Origin: Bacillus_BD sp963708895
GTDB lineage: Bacteria; Bacillota; Bacilli; Bacillales; Cytobacillaceae
DNA: 64,000 nucleotides
Reading direction: 5' to 3'
NCBI GenBank assembly: GCA_963708895.1
Contig: CAVPUE010000002.1
Coordinates: 558,001-622,000 of the forward strand
Positions 17,304-27,193 of this stretch are shown here, in pieces. A program made the position numbers and the translations under genes. Under the pieces are notes generated by a model. That model did not search any database. It had not been told where the DNA came from and was given only the letters and a program-made list of their open reading frames with translations. Every line of letters starts with the position of its first letter. Position 1 is the first letter of the stretch.

Positions 17304-18209
17304 ATGGAAAATAAACGCGAAATTTTACTAGAAAGTGGTACAAATGAATTAGAAATTGTTGAGTTTGGTATTGGTAAGAATCATTTTGGAATTAATGTGA
17401 TTAAAGTAAGAGAAATCATTAATCCCGTTTCGGTTACTGTCGTGCCACATTCACACCCACATGTTGAGGGGATTATTGAATTAAGAGGTGAAGTTCTTCC
17501 AGTAGTGGATGTTGCCAAAGCGATTGGATTTCCGCCTTCTGAAACCCCTGAGAAGGATAAATTTATTGTAACTGAATTTAATCAGCAGAAAATTGTCTTT
17601 CATGTACATAGTGTATCGCAAATCCATCGAATTTCATGGCAGCAAATTGAAAAACCTTCTGAAATGTATCAAGGATCAGAAAGTCAAACCATTGGAGTGG
17701 TTAAATTAAATGGTGAAATGATTCTTCTTTTAGATTTTGAAAAAATCGTTGTCGAAATTAATCCTGAGTCTGGGATTAATATGGAACGTGTTCAAAAGCT
17801 AGGGAAGCGAGAACGTTCAAATAAACATCTTCTTGTGGCAGAAGATTCACCATTACTGCGAAAGTTAATTCATGATACTTTGGAAGAGGCCGGATACCAC
17901 TACGTGGAGTTCTTTGAAAATGGACAAGATGCGTATCAATATTTGGAGAGCATTATTCAAAAAGGCAAAGATATTGAAGAGGAAATACAATTAGTGATTA
18001 CTGATATTGAAATGCCTCAAATGGATGGTCATCATTTGACAAGAAAGCTCAAAGAAAACAGTGATTTGTCAAAACTTCCAGTGATTATCTTTTCTTCTCT
18101 GATTACTGATGATTTACGTCATAAAGGCCAGGTAGTTGGAGCCGATGCACAAGTCAGTAAACCAGAAATTGATGAATTAGTCCGTTTAATCGATGAATTA
18201 GCTCTTTAA
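17304..18209 (+). CDS. cheV: Chemotaxis coupling protein CheV (CheW-REC)
   Basis: Couples chemoreceptors to CheA and takes part in adaptation. It is 301 residues: a CheW domain (about 1-150; FGINVIKVREIINP, VPHSHPHVEGIIELRGEVLPVVD), then a receiver domain (about 170-300) with acidic pair VAEDS, phospho-acceptor Asp in VITDIEMPQMDGH, Ser/Thr in IIFSSLI and Lys in QVSKPE. ATG 17304 is preferred over TTG 17295 because AGGTAGGT lies at proper spacing. No sigma-D promoter was found. Flanked by ykwC and ykyB. Confidence 0.95.
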   Translation: MENKREILLESGTNELEIVEFGIGKNHFGINVIKVREIINPVSVTVVPHSHPHVEGIIELRGEVLPVVDVAKAIGFPPSETPEKDKFIVTEFNQQKIVFHVHSVSQIHRISWQQIEKPSEMYQGSESQTIGVVKLNGEMILLLDFEKIVVEINPESGINMERVQKLGKRERSNKHLLVAEDSPLLRKLIHDTLEEAGYHYVEFFENGQDAYQYLESIIQKGKDIEEEIQLVITDIEMPQMDGHHLTRKLKENSDLSKLPVIIFSSLITDDLRHKGQVVGADAQVSKPEIDELVRLIDELAL

Positions 18210-18213
18210 AAAT

Positions 18214-18247
18214 CAAAAAACTACGATTCATGTTTCATGAATCGTAG
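18214..18247 (-). terminator. Terminator after ykyB
   Basis: Stem CTACGATTCATG / CATGAATCGTAG with a three-base loop; the minus-strand side is followed by TTTTTTGATTTTT, so it belongs mainly to ykyB. Confidence 0.82.
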
Positions 18248-18279
18248 TAAAGTACTTGAAATGATAAATCTTTGTTTTT

Positions 18280-18759
18280 CTAGTAACTCTCACCTAATTT
18301 TTTAAATACTGGTTTATTATATTTTTTTCTTGCAGTCTGATTTGAGGTTGTGTTATTATTCATTTCTTTTAATCCAGTATAAGATAGAAGGATTTTCTTT
18401 GCTTGTGTTAATGACAGTGTAGCTTTTGGATTACGAACACTGTTGTCTAACTTTCCGAGATGAGGTAATTCATCAAAGTCATTTTTGGAAGGAGGAAGAT
18501 GAAACGTATATTTCCCGCATTTAATTAAAACATCAGATTGTTGTTGGCTAAACTTTGGGTTATTTGAAAAGTGTAGACCAATTTTTTTTGCTTTACCTTC
18601 ACGAATAAGTTTATGGAGTGCATGAAACTTAAGTTTATACAAAAATTTTGGATTAGGAGCAGTTTTCGCATGTCTATTAACAATGAAGATCGCTTGTGAG
18701 AGGTTTTCTATTGTTGGTTTCAATTGAGGTTTAGATTCACCGTCGCTAAAAGAGGACAA
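18280..18759 (-). CDS. ykyB: YkyB-like conserved protein
   Basis: A cytosolic 159-residue protein that closely follows my memory of B. subtilis YkyB: IFIVNRHAKTAPNPKFLY, the strongly conserved KKIGLHFSNNPKFSQQQSDVL, then a C-terminal PVFKKLGESY. The function is unknown. The start is TTG at 18759 with GAAAGGAG at eight bases; the open frame extends 38 codons further upstream into low-complexity Ile/Asn codons, which I take as non-coding. It is convergent with cheV. Confidence 0.85.
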   Translation of the reverse strand: MSSFSDGESKPQLKPTIENLSQAIFIVNRHAKTAPNPKFLYKLKFHALHKLIREGKAKKIGLHFSNNPKFSQQQSDVLIKCGKYTFHLPPSKNDFDELPHLGKLDNSVRNPKATLSLTQAKKILLSYTGLKEMNNNTTSNQTARKKYNKPVFKKLGESY

Positions 18760-18930
18760 AGTTAAGACTCCTTTCAATATTTTAGAAATATTAATAACAT
18801 TAATAATATTAACTAATATAAGTGATATTAATTGAATTGTGATTTCTATTTTTATTATAACCCTTTTGTGCATAAAAGAAAATAAAATTTATTTGAAAGG
18901 GAGTCTTAAGCGTTTAGGTTTTAACTTTAT

Positions 18931-19425
18931 CTATTGAATTGTAACTGAAGTCCCGTTTGGAATTTGTCTTGCAAGTTCAAGTACATCTTGATTATGCATA
19001 CGAACACAACCAAGTGAAACAGCTTGACCGATAGAGGCTGGATTATTTGTGCCATGAATGCCATATCCAGCTTTGGAAAGACTTAGCCACATAGCACCAA
19101 ACGGTCCTCCAGGGTTCGGCTGACGATTCACAACCACAAATGTTCCAACAGGAGTTCGTGTGAGCATTTTTCCAACTGCAATAGGATATGTTTTGATTAA
19201 GGTGTTATTTCTAAAAAGTTGTAATGTTTTATTTCCTTTTGAGATGACAATTCGATAAGGAATCGTTGAAGGTTCAGGGAGACCTGGAATATTGATGGTT
19301 TGACCTACGTAAATAACATTCATATTTGTAATCGAAGGATTCGCCGCAAGAAGCTGAGCAATGGAGACGCGATAATCCCTTGAAATTGAATATAAAGTTT
19401 CTCCACGTTTAATGATGTGTCGCAT
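18931..19425 (-). CDS. ykuD: L,D-transpeptidase YkuD with LysM domain
   Basis: Forms 3-3 peptidoglycan cross-links, in B. subtilis linked to the spore. It is 164 residues, exactly the length I remember. An N-terminal LysM domain (HIIKRGETLYSISRDYRVSIAQLLAANP) is followed by the YkuD catalytic domain with HGTNNPASIG and the active-site Cys in SLGCVRMHN. ATG 19425 has GGAG at seven bases; the longer frame from 19494 is rejected. There is no signal peptide, as in the B. subtilis protein. Confidence 0.93.
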   Translation of the reverse strand: MRHIIKRGETLYSISRDYRVSIAQLLAANPSITNMNVIYVGQTINIPGLPEPSTIPYRIVISKGNKTLQLFRNNTLIKTYPIAVGKMLTRTPVGTFVVVNRQPNPGGPFGAMWLSLSKAGYGIHGTNNPASIGQAVSLGCVRMHNQDVLELARQIPNGTSVTIQ

Positions 19426-19600
19426 TGTAACACTCCATTCCATATTTTTAAGTTTTTTTGTATTATTAAATAGCCTATGAAAAAAATTTGGCAAGTGCTA
19501 CTTTTTTCTACACAATAAAGTTATCATAATGAAGTGGCATGTAATGAGGTCTCATAGAGGTCTAGAGATTTACGACTTTGAATACAAGGAGTGATTCCAA

Positions 19601-21157
19601 TTGCAACAGGATAAATGGGCGGTTATCGATATTGGCTCGAATACCATAAGACTTGTTATTTACGAAATTAAGAAAGGTGGAAGTTATAAAGAAACGGAAA
19701 ACATTAAAACGGTAGCAAGGCTACGTCAATATTTAGATGATGAAAATGCTTTGCAAGAAGAGGGGATTGAGCTCTTAGTTAGCATTTTGCAAGGATTTAA
19801 AGAAATTATTTTATTTCATCAAGTAACGAGTATTTATTGTGTGGCGACAGCAACGATTAGACAATCAAAGAATCAACAAGAGCTTGTGGCGATTGTGAAA
19901 GAAAGAACAGGATTTGACGTGGTGGTATATTCTGAACAAGACGAAGCTTTTACAGGATATTATGCCGTCTCACATTCAACCCCAATCGAAACGGGAATTA
20001 CGATTGATATGGGTGGAGGCAGTACGGAAATCACTTATTTTCAAGATAGAAAATTAAAACATTACCATAGTTTTCCATTTGGAGCTGTTACACTTAAAGA
20101 ACAATTTATGAAAAATGACCAAATGACAGATATAGAGAGAAAAAAATTAACAGAGTATATCTTAAAATCTTTACATAAATTACCATGGTTAAAAAATTGC
20201 AACTTGCCAATTATTGCGATTGGCGGAAGTGCAAGAAACGTAGCTCAAATTGATCAGAATATAAAAAAATACCCTATAGCAGGAATTCATCAATATATGA
20301 TGGACACATCTGCTTTACATAGTATTCAAACTTATCTTAGACAATTTTCGATTCCACAATTAGAAAAGATTGACGGTCTATCAAGTGACCGTGCTGATAT
20401 TATTATTCCAGCCATTGAAGCCTTTGCAAAGGTCTATGAATATGTAGACGCACCCTTCTTTATGTTCAGTAGAAGAGGATTACGAGATGGAATCTCAATG
20501 AAAAACAACAAAATCTATAGCGACTTTCCAGCTACAGATGAAATTATCTCCTGTAGTATTAATGAGTTACTTGTGGATTATGACGTAAATATGGAACATG
20601 CCAAGCATCGAGGATTTTTAGCGAAACAACTTTTTGAACAAATATCGCCTTACTACCATTTTTATAACGAAGACTTTTATAAGCAATTGGTTGTTAGAGG
20701 TGCAAAACTATATTATTTAGGAAGTTATATTGATGATGATTCTAGCAGTCAACATACGTTTTACTTATTGGCTAATCAATCGATAAACGGATTATTTCAT
20801 AGGGATCGTGTAAAATTAGCACTTATCGCTTCTTTTAAAAGTAAAACTTTACTTAAACAATATTTATCTTCATTTGGTGATTGGTTTTCTAAAGAAGAAA
20901 TAGATACCATCAGGGTTGTTGGAGCTATAGCCAAAATTGCATCAGCACTTGATAACTCAAAACGCGGTCTTATAAAAAATGTATTAATGGAGCAAACTTC
21001 AAAAGAACAATTGCATTTATCTATTTATTATAAAGACAATCCTTTTGTTGAAAAATATGAATTGGAAAAGCATCTTCGTCAATTAGAAAAGGCACTCAGA
21101 AAATCGATAGAAGTAGAGTTCATCCTCTCAAACGATTTCGAATTTACAATTTCTTAA
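19601..21157 (+). CDS. ppx: Exopolyphosphatase, Ppx/GppA family
   Basis: Releases phosphate from the ends of inorganic polyphosphate, or converts pppGpp. It is 518 residues: an ASKHA-fold N-terminal half with DIGSNTIRLVIYEI (about 7-20), CVATATIRQSKN, and TIDMGGGSTEITYF near residue 137, then a C-terminal HD-like helical half. TTG start at 19601 with AAGGAG at eight bases; no ATG is near. Co-directional with ppk only 67 bases downstream of its stop, so synthesis and breakdown of polyphosphate are probably co-transcribed. Confidence 0.9.
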   Translation: MQQDKWAVIDIGSNTIRLVIYEIKKGGSYKETENIKTVARLRQYLDDENALQEEGIELLVSILQGFKEIILFHQVTSIYCVATATIRQSKNQQELVAIVKERTGFDVVVYSEQDEAFTGYYAVSHSTPIETGITIDMGGGSTEITYFQDRKLKHYHSFPFGAVTLKEQFMKNDQMTDIERKKLTEYILKSLHKLPWLKNCNLPIIAIGGSARNVAQIDQNIKKYPIAGIHQYMMDTSALHSIQTYLRQFSIPQLEKIDGLSSDRADIIIPAIEAFAKVYEYVDAPFFMFSRRGLRDGISMKNNKIYSDFPATDEIISCSINELLVDYDVNMEHAKHRGFLAKQLFEQISPYYHFYNEDFYKQLVVRGAKLYYLGSYIDDDSSSQHTFYLLANQSINGLFHRDRVKLALIASFKSKTLLKQYLSSFGDWFSKEEIDTIRVVGAIAKIASALDNSKRGLIKNVLMEQTSKEQLHLSIYYKDNPFVEKYELEKHLRQLEKALRKSIEVEFILSNDFEFTIS

Positions 21158-21224
21158 CAATCAAATAATGATTTATTTGATATGCTGAATTATGTCGAAA
21201 TACGTTGATAAAGGTGTGTTAATT

Positions 21225-23324
21225 ATGGATTATGAAGAACGCTTTAATCATCCCTCCTATTATAATAATCGTGAAATAAGTTGGCTTGCATTTAATGAAC
21301 GTGTACTGCAAGAAGCGGTAGATAAACGAAATCCTTTATTAGAAAGAATTAAATTTTTAGCCATTTTTAGTTCGAATTTAGATGAATTTTTTATGGTTAG
21401 GGTTGCTGGTTTAAAGGATCAAGTAAAGGTTGGATTTGTTAAGCCGGAAAACAAAGCTGGTTTGACTCCGAAACAACAATTATCAAAGATATCTGAAAAA
21501 ACGCATATATTAGTAAATCTGCAGGATGAGACATTCCAAAAACAAATCATTCCGAGTTTAAATGCAGAAAACATTTATATATTAAAAGTAGAAGATTTAA
21601 CAGACCAACAAAAAGGGTATCTTGAATCCTATTTTGATGAGCAAATCTTTCCTGTATTAACTCCAATGGCTGTTGATGCTTACCGTCCTTTTCCAATGCT
21701 CCTAAATAAAAGTATAAACTTAGCTGTGAACATTGAGATGAAATCTATGGATACGGCAGATCGCCACTTAGCGATTGTACAAGTTCCTTCATTATTAGAA
21801 AGATTTATTGAGGTTCCTTCATCAGATGGCACTACTTGCTATGTATTGCTAGAGGATATTATTTGTTATTTTATTTCAAAGTTATTTAAAGGCTATAAAA
21901 TTGGTTCTGTGACTCAATTTAGGATTACAAGAAACGCTGATTTAGAGATCCATGAGGAAGGGGCAAGAGATCTTCTTGAACAGATTGAGAAAGAAATAAA
22001 AAAACGAAAATGGGGGGCAGCTGTCCGCCTTGAAATAAAAGCTGATAAATTAGACAAAGAGATGCTACATTATTTATTAGAACAACTAGAGATTCATGAG
22101 GATGATACTTATTATATAACGGGCCCTATTGATAAAACATTCTTATTCTCATTTTACAAAGCATGCTCTAAACAAAGAGACGATTTAGTTTATGAGCCGT
22201 TCATACCAAAACCATCTGATGAAATTGATCCAGATAAAGATATTTTTGAAAATGCGATTGATCATGATATGTTATTTCATCATCCTTATGAATCTTTTCA
22301 ACCAATTGTCGATTTTGTATCAGAAGCGGCAGATGATCCCGACGTATTAGCGATTAAACAAACGTTATATCGAGTAAGTGGTGATTCTCCGATTATTGAA
22401 TCATTGAAACGAGCTGCAGAAAATGGTAAACAAGTGACCGTTTTGGTTGAATTGAAAGCAAGGTTTGATGAAGAAAACAATGTCCAATGGGCAAAAGAAC
22501 TTGAAAAAGCAGGTTGTCATGTTATATATGGAATGACTCATCTTAAAACGCATAGTAAAATCACGCTTGTTGTACGTCGAAGAAATAGTGTGATTGAACG
22601 TTTCGTTCATCTCGGTACAGGAAATTATAATGACCAAACGGCAAAAACCTATACTGATCATGGTTATATTACAACAAAACGTAAATTCGGTATCGATGCA
22701 ACGAACTTCTTTAACTATTTAAGTGGATACACCGAGAAGCCTGAATACCATCATCTTGTTGTTGCGCCAGATGATATAAGAGGAGAATTCATTAAATTAA
22801 TTGATCAAGAGATTGAATTTCACAAGAAAAATAATAATGGTCATATTATAGCGAAGATGAATTCATTAACAGATAAAAAATTAATTATGAAACTGTATGA
22901 AGCTTCCTCAGAGGGTGTCAAAATTGAATTAATTATTCGTGGCATATGCTGCTTGAAACCAGGCATTAAAGAAGTCAGTGAAAATATTCGTGTGATTAGT
23001 ATCGTAGGAAGACTTCTCGAACATAGTCGAATTTACTACTTCCATCATAATGGGGAAGAGAAAATCTATTTATCTTCTGCAGATATGATGACTAGAAATA
23101 TGGAGAAACGTGTGGAAATTTTATTTCCAATATTTGAGGGTAAATTGAAAAAGAAACTAAAGTCTTTCCTTGCTCTTCAACTTTCTGATAATCTGAAGGC
23201 GAGAGAACAGGATAGTAATGGGGTTTATCATTATGTGAAAAAGACAGAGAATGAACCTGAAATCGGAAGTCAGGCAACCTTGATTGCTGACACCAATTAT
23301 TTTATTGAAGATGTAGAAGAATAA
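21225..23324 (+). CDS. ppk: Polyphosphate kinase PPK1
   Basis: Makes polyphosphate reversibly from ATP. It is about 699 residues: an N-terminal domain with NNREISWLAFNERVLQEA, a head domain (VLTPMAVDAYRPFPML), and two phospholipase-D-like catalytic domains. The phospho-accepting His lies in THLKTHSKITLVVRR (about residue 445), the second in LEHSRIYYFHHNG. GTGNYNDQTAKTYTDHG is typical of PPK1. ATG 21225 (AAAGGTG upstream) is preferred; ATG 21192 is possible. The pair with ppx is inserted, relative to the B. subtilis order as I remember it, between ykuD and ykuE. Confidence 0.95.
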   Translation: MDYEERFNHPSYYNNREISWLAFNERVLQEAVDKRNPLLERIKFLAIFSSNLDEFFMVRVAGLKDQVKVGFVKPENKAGLTPKQQLSKISEKTHILVNLQDETFQKQIIPSLNAENIYILKVEDLTDQQKGYLESYFDEQIFPVLTPMAVDAYRPFPMLLNKSINLAVNIEMKSMDTADRHLAIVQVPSLLERFIEVPSSDGTTCYVLLEDIICYFISKLFKGYKIGSVTQFRITRNADLEIHEEGARDLLEQIEKEIKKRKWGAAVRLEIKADKLDKEMLHYLLEQLEIHEDDTYYITGPIDKTFLFSFYKACSKQRDDLVYEPFIPKPSDEIDPDKDIFENAIDHDMLFHHPYESFQPIVDFVSEAADDPDVLAIKQTLYRVSGDSPIIESLKRAAENGKQVTVLVELKARFDEENNVQWAKELEKAGCHVIYGMTHLKTHSKITLVVRRRNSVIERFVHLGTGNYNDQTAKTYTDHGYITTKRKFGIDATNFFNYLSGYTEKPEYHHLVVAPDDIRGEFIKLIDQEIEFHKKNNNGHIIAKMNSLTDKKLIMKLYEASSEGVKIELIIRGICCLKPGIKEVSENIRVISIVGRLLEHSRIYYFHHNGEEKIYLSSADMMTRNMEKRVEILFPIFEGKLKKKLKSFLALQLSDNLKAREQDSNGVYHYVKKTENEPEIGSQATLIADTNYFIEDVEE

Positions 23325-23330
23325 TAAAAA

Positions 23331-23373
23331 TAAAGGCTGTACGAGATGGGCCAACCATCTTTTACAGCCTTTT
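23331..23373. terminator. Bidirectional terminator between ppk and ykuE
   Basis: Stem AAAGGCTGTA / TTACAGCCTTTT with an inner GATGG/CCATC stem, T-rich on the plus strand and A-rich before it. Confidence 0.78.
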
Positions 23374-24250
23374 AACCGTTTTGTGCCGTTAGAGTAAACA
23401 TGGTTAACTCTGGTTTTGATAAAAAACGGAAGGGTAATCTTGTCGTACCGAGACCACGATTCACATATAAAGTTAACGTCTGATCATCATTACCTAACTC
23501 ATAAAATCCTTCATAATATTTTTCACTATACGGGGGTGTGATTAATGGTCCGACAAATGGAATTTTCACTTGTCCACCATGGCTGTGACCACTGATCTGA
23601 AGTTGAATGTTAAATGGATGAGCAGCATCTGCCAAATCCGGTTCATGAGCTAAAAGAATATTATATGAATCTACTGGAATTCCTGTTACAGCCATTTCTA
23701 TATCTGGCTTTCCAAGCATGGCATCGTCAAGTCCAATAATATAGATTGAACTACCATCTAATAGCTTGATTTCTTGATGCTGATTTTGTAGTAAAACAAA
23801 ACCGCTATTATTCATAATTTCTCTATAAATATCCGTTCCATATCCTCCATGATCATGGTTCCCATAGATTGAATATTTTCCGAATGGTGCCTTCAAGTTA
23901 GATAAAACAGGAATAATTTCCTCATAATGATTATATTTATTAGGTTCATCCATTAAATCACCTGTAAAAAAAACAACATCAGGGTTTAATTTATTGATTC
24001 GATCTACAACTTTTGTGAGTTGTTGTAAGCTATAATGAAAACCAAGATGTGTATCACTAAATTGTACGATTTTAAATTGGTCAAAACCAATGGGGATTTT
24101 GGGATGTGTGATTGAATAACGATTAACGTCAAGCACTCTTGTCTCTACTTCTTTTGCATAATAATAACCCCCAGATCCCGCTGCGAACATAGCGAGAATG
24201 GAACCGGCAACTCTTTTAACAAATGTTCTCCTCGTTATTTTCTTTGGCAT
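23372..24250 (-). CDS. ykuE: Tat-exported metallophosphoesterase YkuE
   Basis: A calcineurin-like phosphoesterase, 292 residues. The N-terminus carries a twin-arginine signal (TRRTFVKR, residues 6-13) before a short hydrophobic run. B. subtilis YkuE is known as a substrate of TatAyCy and is kept at the cell wall. Metal-binding motifs are complete: FSDTHLG (about 64), FTGDLMDEPN (95), YGNHDHGG (130), LLAHEPD (200) and ISGHSHGGQ (220). The ribosome site is weak (TAGGTTGG). Convergent with ppk. Confidence 0.92.
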   Translation of the reverse strand: MPKKITRRTFVKRVAGSILAMFAAGSGGYYYAKEVETRVLDVNRYSITHPKIPIGFDQFKIVQFSDTHLGFHYSLQQLTKVVDRINKLNPDVVFFTGDLMDEPNKYNHYEEIIPVLSNLKAPFGKYSIYGNHDHGGYGTDIYREIMNNSGFVLLQNQHQEIKLLDGSSIYIIGLDDAMLGKPDIEMAVTGIPVDSYNILLAHEPDLADAAHPFNIQLQISGHSHGGQVKIPFVGPLITPPYSEKYYEGFYELGNDDQTLTLYVNRGLGTTRLPFRFLSKPELTMFTLTAQNG

Positions 24251-24397
24251 AGCAAAACCAACCTATCAATCAAATTCGCCCGCTGATATTTACGAAAGCG
24301 GATCATAACATAAAGTCCTTTCTTAATACTATCAAAGGATGTATAGAAATAGAAGATATAAATGAAAAGAAAAAGTAATGAAATTTTTTAATCTTTT

Positions 24398-24595
24398 TTA
24401 AGTGAAGTTCATTAATATGTTATAATTGGTCGTTGATGTAAAAGGCCAATCATCATTATGGTAAAATATAAATTTCTCCTGTTTATTTGTAAAAAAACCA
24501 GATTTTTCTTCAGCTGCTACTTGTACAAATACATGTTTTTCTTTATGCTGATTATATTGGAGATAATACCTTGGTCTTAAATTTAGAATGAAGAT
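24398..24595 (-). pseudogene. Protein-like open frame without a start codon
   Basis: Between ykuE and ykuJ the minus strand is open for 65 codons from just after a TAA (24596-24598) to TAA at 24398-24400. The translation is protein-like: RPRYYLQYNQHKEKHVFVQVA early, then FYHNDDWPFTSTTNYNIL near the end. No ATG, GTG or TTG starts it, and there is no ribosome site upstream. It looks like the C-terminal part of a gene whose start is lost or out of frame. No family is recognised. The rest of the 24251-24665 gap shows nothing clear. Confidence 0.4.
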
Positions 24596-24665
24596 TTATG
24601 GTTTAGAAAAGGGTCATTTGAGAAACCTACTAGTATATAGTTGGTTTGTTGAAAGGAGAGGAAAC

Positions 24666-24902
24666 ATGTCACAACTTCAAGGCATAATAACGAGATTAAA
24701 AAATTTACAAGAACAATCCAATAACGGTGAGCCATCCCAACGCTTTTTTGAGGTGAATGGTGAACGTAAATGTCAGGTAACCTTCCAGCCAAAATCAGCA
24801 ACATTTGAATTGGAAGTGTATTTTGATAAAGAGAAACCAAAACGGTATCAGTTTGATAATATTGATATGATCACAATTGAAATTTTTGAATTGATTCAAT
24901 AA
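24666..24902 (+). CDS. ykuJ: YkuJ-like small protein
   Basis: A soluble 78-residue protein (YkuJ in B. subtilis is 79): LQGIITRLKNLQEQSN, RFFEVNGERKCQV, FELEVYFDKEKPKRYQFDNIDMI. The fold in the family is a small alpha/beta sandwich; the function is unknown. ATG 24666 has GAAAGGAGAGG upstream; the frame upstream to 24588 is not supported. The ykuK gene that follows in B. subtilis is missing. Confidence 0.85.
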   Translation: MSQLQGIITRLKNLQEQSNNGEPSQRFFEVNGERKCQVTFQPKSATFELEVYFDKEKPKRYQFDNIDMITIEIFELIQ

Positions 24903-24905
24903 GTA

Positions 24906-24957
24906 AATGAATGAAACAAAAGGGACCGAGATTGTAGGTTCCTTTTGTTTCATTCAC
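24906..24957 (+). terminator. Terminator-like hairpin after ykuJ
   Basis: Long stem TGAATGAAACAAAAGG / CCTTTTGTTTCATTCA with a GGTTCC-type inner pairing. There is no long T-run, so efficiency is uncertain. Confidence 0.6.
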
Positions 24958-25085
24958 TGATTCATTATTTATGCTAGGATGAATGAGGCAGAAAATTCTA
25001 AACTATGTTAAAATAGATGAAAGCCCCTTCATTTGTTAGTTGGGGTTAAATGAAACATAATTTATTTTCTGAGGTGTTTTCATCC

Positions 25086-25514
25086 ATGCTAAATCTTGAA
25101 AATCTTTTAACTACTCATTTACAAAAATTAATGATACCATCTGAGAAAGTTGCACATGTTCAAGTTGGTAATAGTCTCGAGCATGCTCTATTAGTTTTAA
25201 CAAAAAGTGGATATACAGCAATTCCTGTTTTAGATCCTCATTACAAGCTTCATGGTTTAATTTCGACTCCTATTATTATGGAATCAATCCTTGGATTGGA
25301 AAGAATTGAATATGAAAAATTAGAACAATCTCGAGTTGAGGAAGTGATGAATAAAAAAATTCCGCATTTAAAGATTAACGCACATTTGCAAGATATGATG
25401 CAGTTGTTAGTGGATCATCCATTTTTATGTGTGGAAAATGATGAAGGATTTTTTGAAGGGATTTTGACTAGAAGAGCAGTGTTAGGCTTAATCAATGATG
25501 CATTGCATAATTAA
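25086..25514 (+). CDS. ykuL: CBS-domain protein YkuL
   Basis: A cytosolic tandem-CBS (Bateman) protein, 142 residues, likely to sense an adenine nucleotide. The first CBS repeat covers VAHVQVGNSLEHALLVLTKSGYTAIPVLD and HGLISTPIIMESILG; the second covers VMNKKIPHLKINAHLQDMMQLL to FFEGILTRRAVL. From memory it aligns end to end with B. subtilis YkuL, a c-di-AMP binding protein there (DarB/CbpB). ATG 25086 (MLNLENL) agrees with that start and has GAGGTG upstream; ATG 25050 is less likely. Confidence 0.88.
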   Translation: MLNLENLLTTHLQKLMIPSEKVAHVQVGNSLEHALLVLTKSGYTAIPVLDPHYKLHGLISTPIIMESILGLERIEYEKLEQSRVEEVMNKKIPHLKINAHLQDMMQLLVDHPFLCVENDEGFFEGILTRRAVLGLINDALHN

Positions 25515-25523
25515 ATAGAAGAT

Positions 25524-25555
25524 AAGCTTCCAAAACGGTATGGGAGCTTGTTTTT
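25524..25555 (+). terminator. Terminator after ykuL
   Basis: Stem AAGCTTCC / GGGAGCTT with T-run, ten bases after the stop. Confidence 0.75.
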
Positions 25556-25608
25556 GTTATACGTTATACGTAGAGAATTTGTCGTCAGGGGTAGAAGGGA
25601 TACATAAT

Positions 25609-27130
25609 ATGGAAAATATCATAGACAAAAAACAATTTAAACATAAAACGAATCGTCCTATTGTGCTTGCGTCTGTTATGCTTGCTATGTTCATGGGAGC
25701 TATTGAAGGAACGATTGTTTCAACAGCTATGCCAGCAATTGTTGCAGAATTAGGTGATTTTTCATTATATAGTTGGGTGTTTTCTTCCTATTTATTGATG
25801 AATACGGTAACCGTTTTAATTTATGGAAAGCTGTCAGATTTATTTGGAAGAAAGCCGGTATTAAATTTCGGAATTATTATCTTTTTAATTGGTTCCATCC
25901 TATGTGGTCTAGCAGAATCTATGGTTATGCTGATTGTTTTTAGATTTATTCAAGGCTTTGGTGCAGGAGCTATCACTCCGATTGCGACAACGATTGTTGG
26001 AGATATCTATTCAAAAAAAGAACGAGCGAAAATACAAGGGTATTTATCCAGTGTATGGGGAATATCTGCTGTTCTTGGTCCAGCTTTAGGTGGTTTTTTT
26101 GTCCAATTTACGAGTTGGAAGTTGGATATTTTGGATTAATATTCCACTTGGAATACTAGCGATGATCGGGATAAGTTTATTCTTACATGAAAACATTGAA
26201 AAAAATAAAAAACAGATTGATTATGTAGGTGCATTATTAATAACGATTTCAACGTCTTTATTCATGTTTGTTCTAGTTGAAGGGGGAAACCGTTGGGATT
26301 GGTTATCCTTTCCGATTATGAGTTTAATTGCTATCAGTATTTTTGTTATCATTTTGTTTTACTACCATGAACAAAAGGCTGCTGAACCGATCATGCCCTT
26401 TTCGATTTGGAAAGATAGAACGATTCTAATAGCAAATCTTACCTCATTAACAACTGGAATTCTGTTAATCGGAGTTTCAAGTTTTTTACCAACCTTTGTA
26501 CAAGGTGTTATGGAGAAGTCAGCTTTAATAGCAGGGTTTGCCTTAACAACGATGTCGATTGGATGGCCAATTGCTTCAGCTTTTTCAGGTACATTATTAC
26601 TTAAGATGGGGGTTCGAAACACTTCATTAATTGGTGGTGTAACACTTATTTTAGGAAGTTTGCTGTTCGTCACTTTAACACCTGAAGCAGGACCTATTTG
26701 GGCTGCTGTAGGCTCGTTTTTGGTTGGAATCGGAATGGGTATGACAACAACAACCTTTATTGTATCAATCCAAAGTACGGTTAGTTGGCAACAAAGAGGG
26801 ATTGCTACGGCATCTAATTCATTTATGAGGAATTTAGGTAATACAATTGGTGCGGCATTTCTTGGTGGAATATTAAACAGCCAATTAATGAGTTACTTAA
26901 CTAAATATGGTAACGAGCAAACATCCAACTTAACTGTAGACTCAACGAATTTATTGTTGGACCCGGAAGTAAGAAGTACTCTCTCAGAAGATGTTTTACA
27001 ATTACTACAGGGAGGTCTAACGCACTCATTGCATGTCGTTTATATTGTCGTTCTTTTGTTGGCTATTATAAGTTTTATTCTTATTTGGTTTTTACCAAGA
27101 GAAAACAAAAATACAGCGAAAGATGGATAA
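25609..27130 (+). CDS. DHA2-family (EmrB/QacA type) MFS multidrug exporter, one frameshift
   Basis: A 14-helix drug/proton antiporter, about 506 residues when joined. Motif A is GKLSDLFGRKPV (about residue 75), motif C is WGISAVLGPALGGFF (about 155), and motif D1-like sequence is in helix 1 (MGAIEGTIVSTAMPAI). The frame shifts near 26118: TSWKLDILD-stop in one frame continues as SWIFWINIPLGILAM in the next. Removing one A from TGGAAGTTGG gives TSWSWIFWINIP, the usual sequence. ATG 25609 is chosen on spacing from GAAGGG. The substrate is unknown. Confidence 0.87.
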
Positions 27131-27193
27131 AATCCAATTAATCATGGGTATGAATGAAATAAAAAATAGGACGAAAAAAGGGAGGACTATCAG

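Noticed and set aside
24583..24840. 85-codon minus-strand frame over ykuJ
   Set aside because: Antisense of a well-supported ykuJ; the separate, more protein-like frame is the one ending at 24398.
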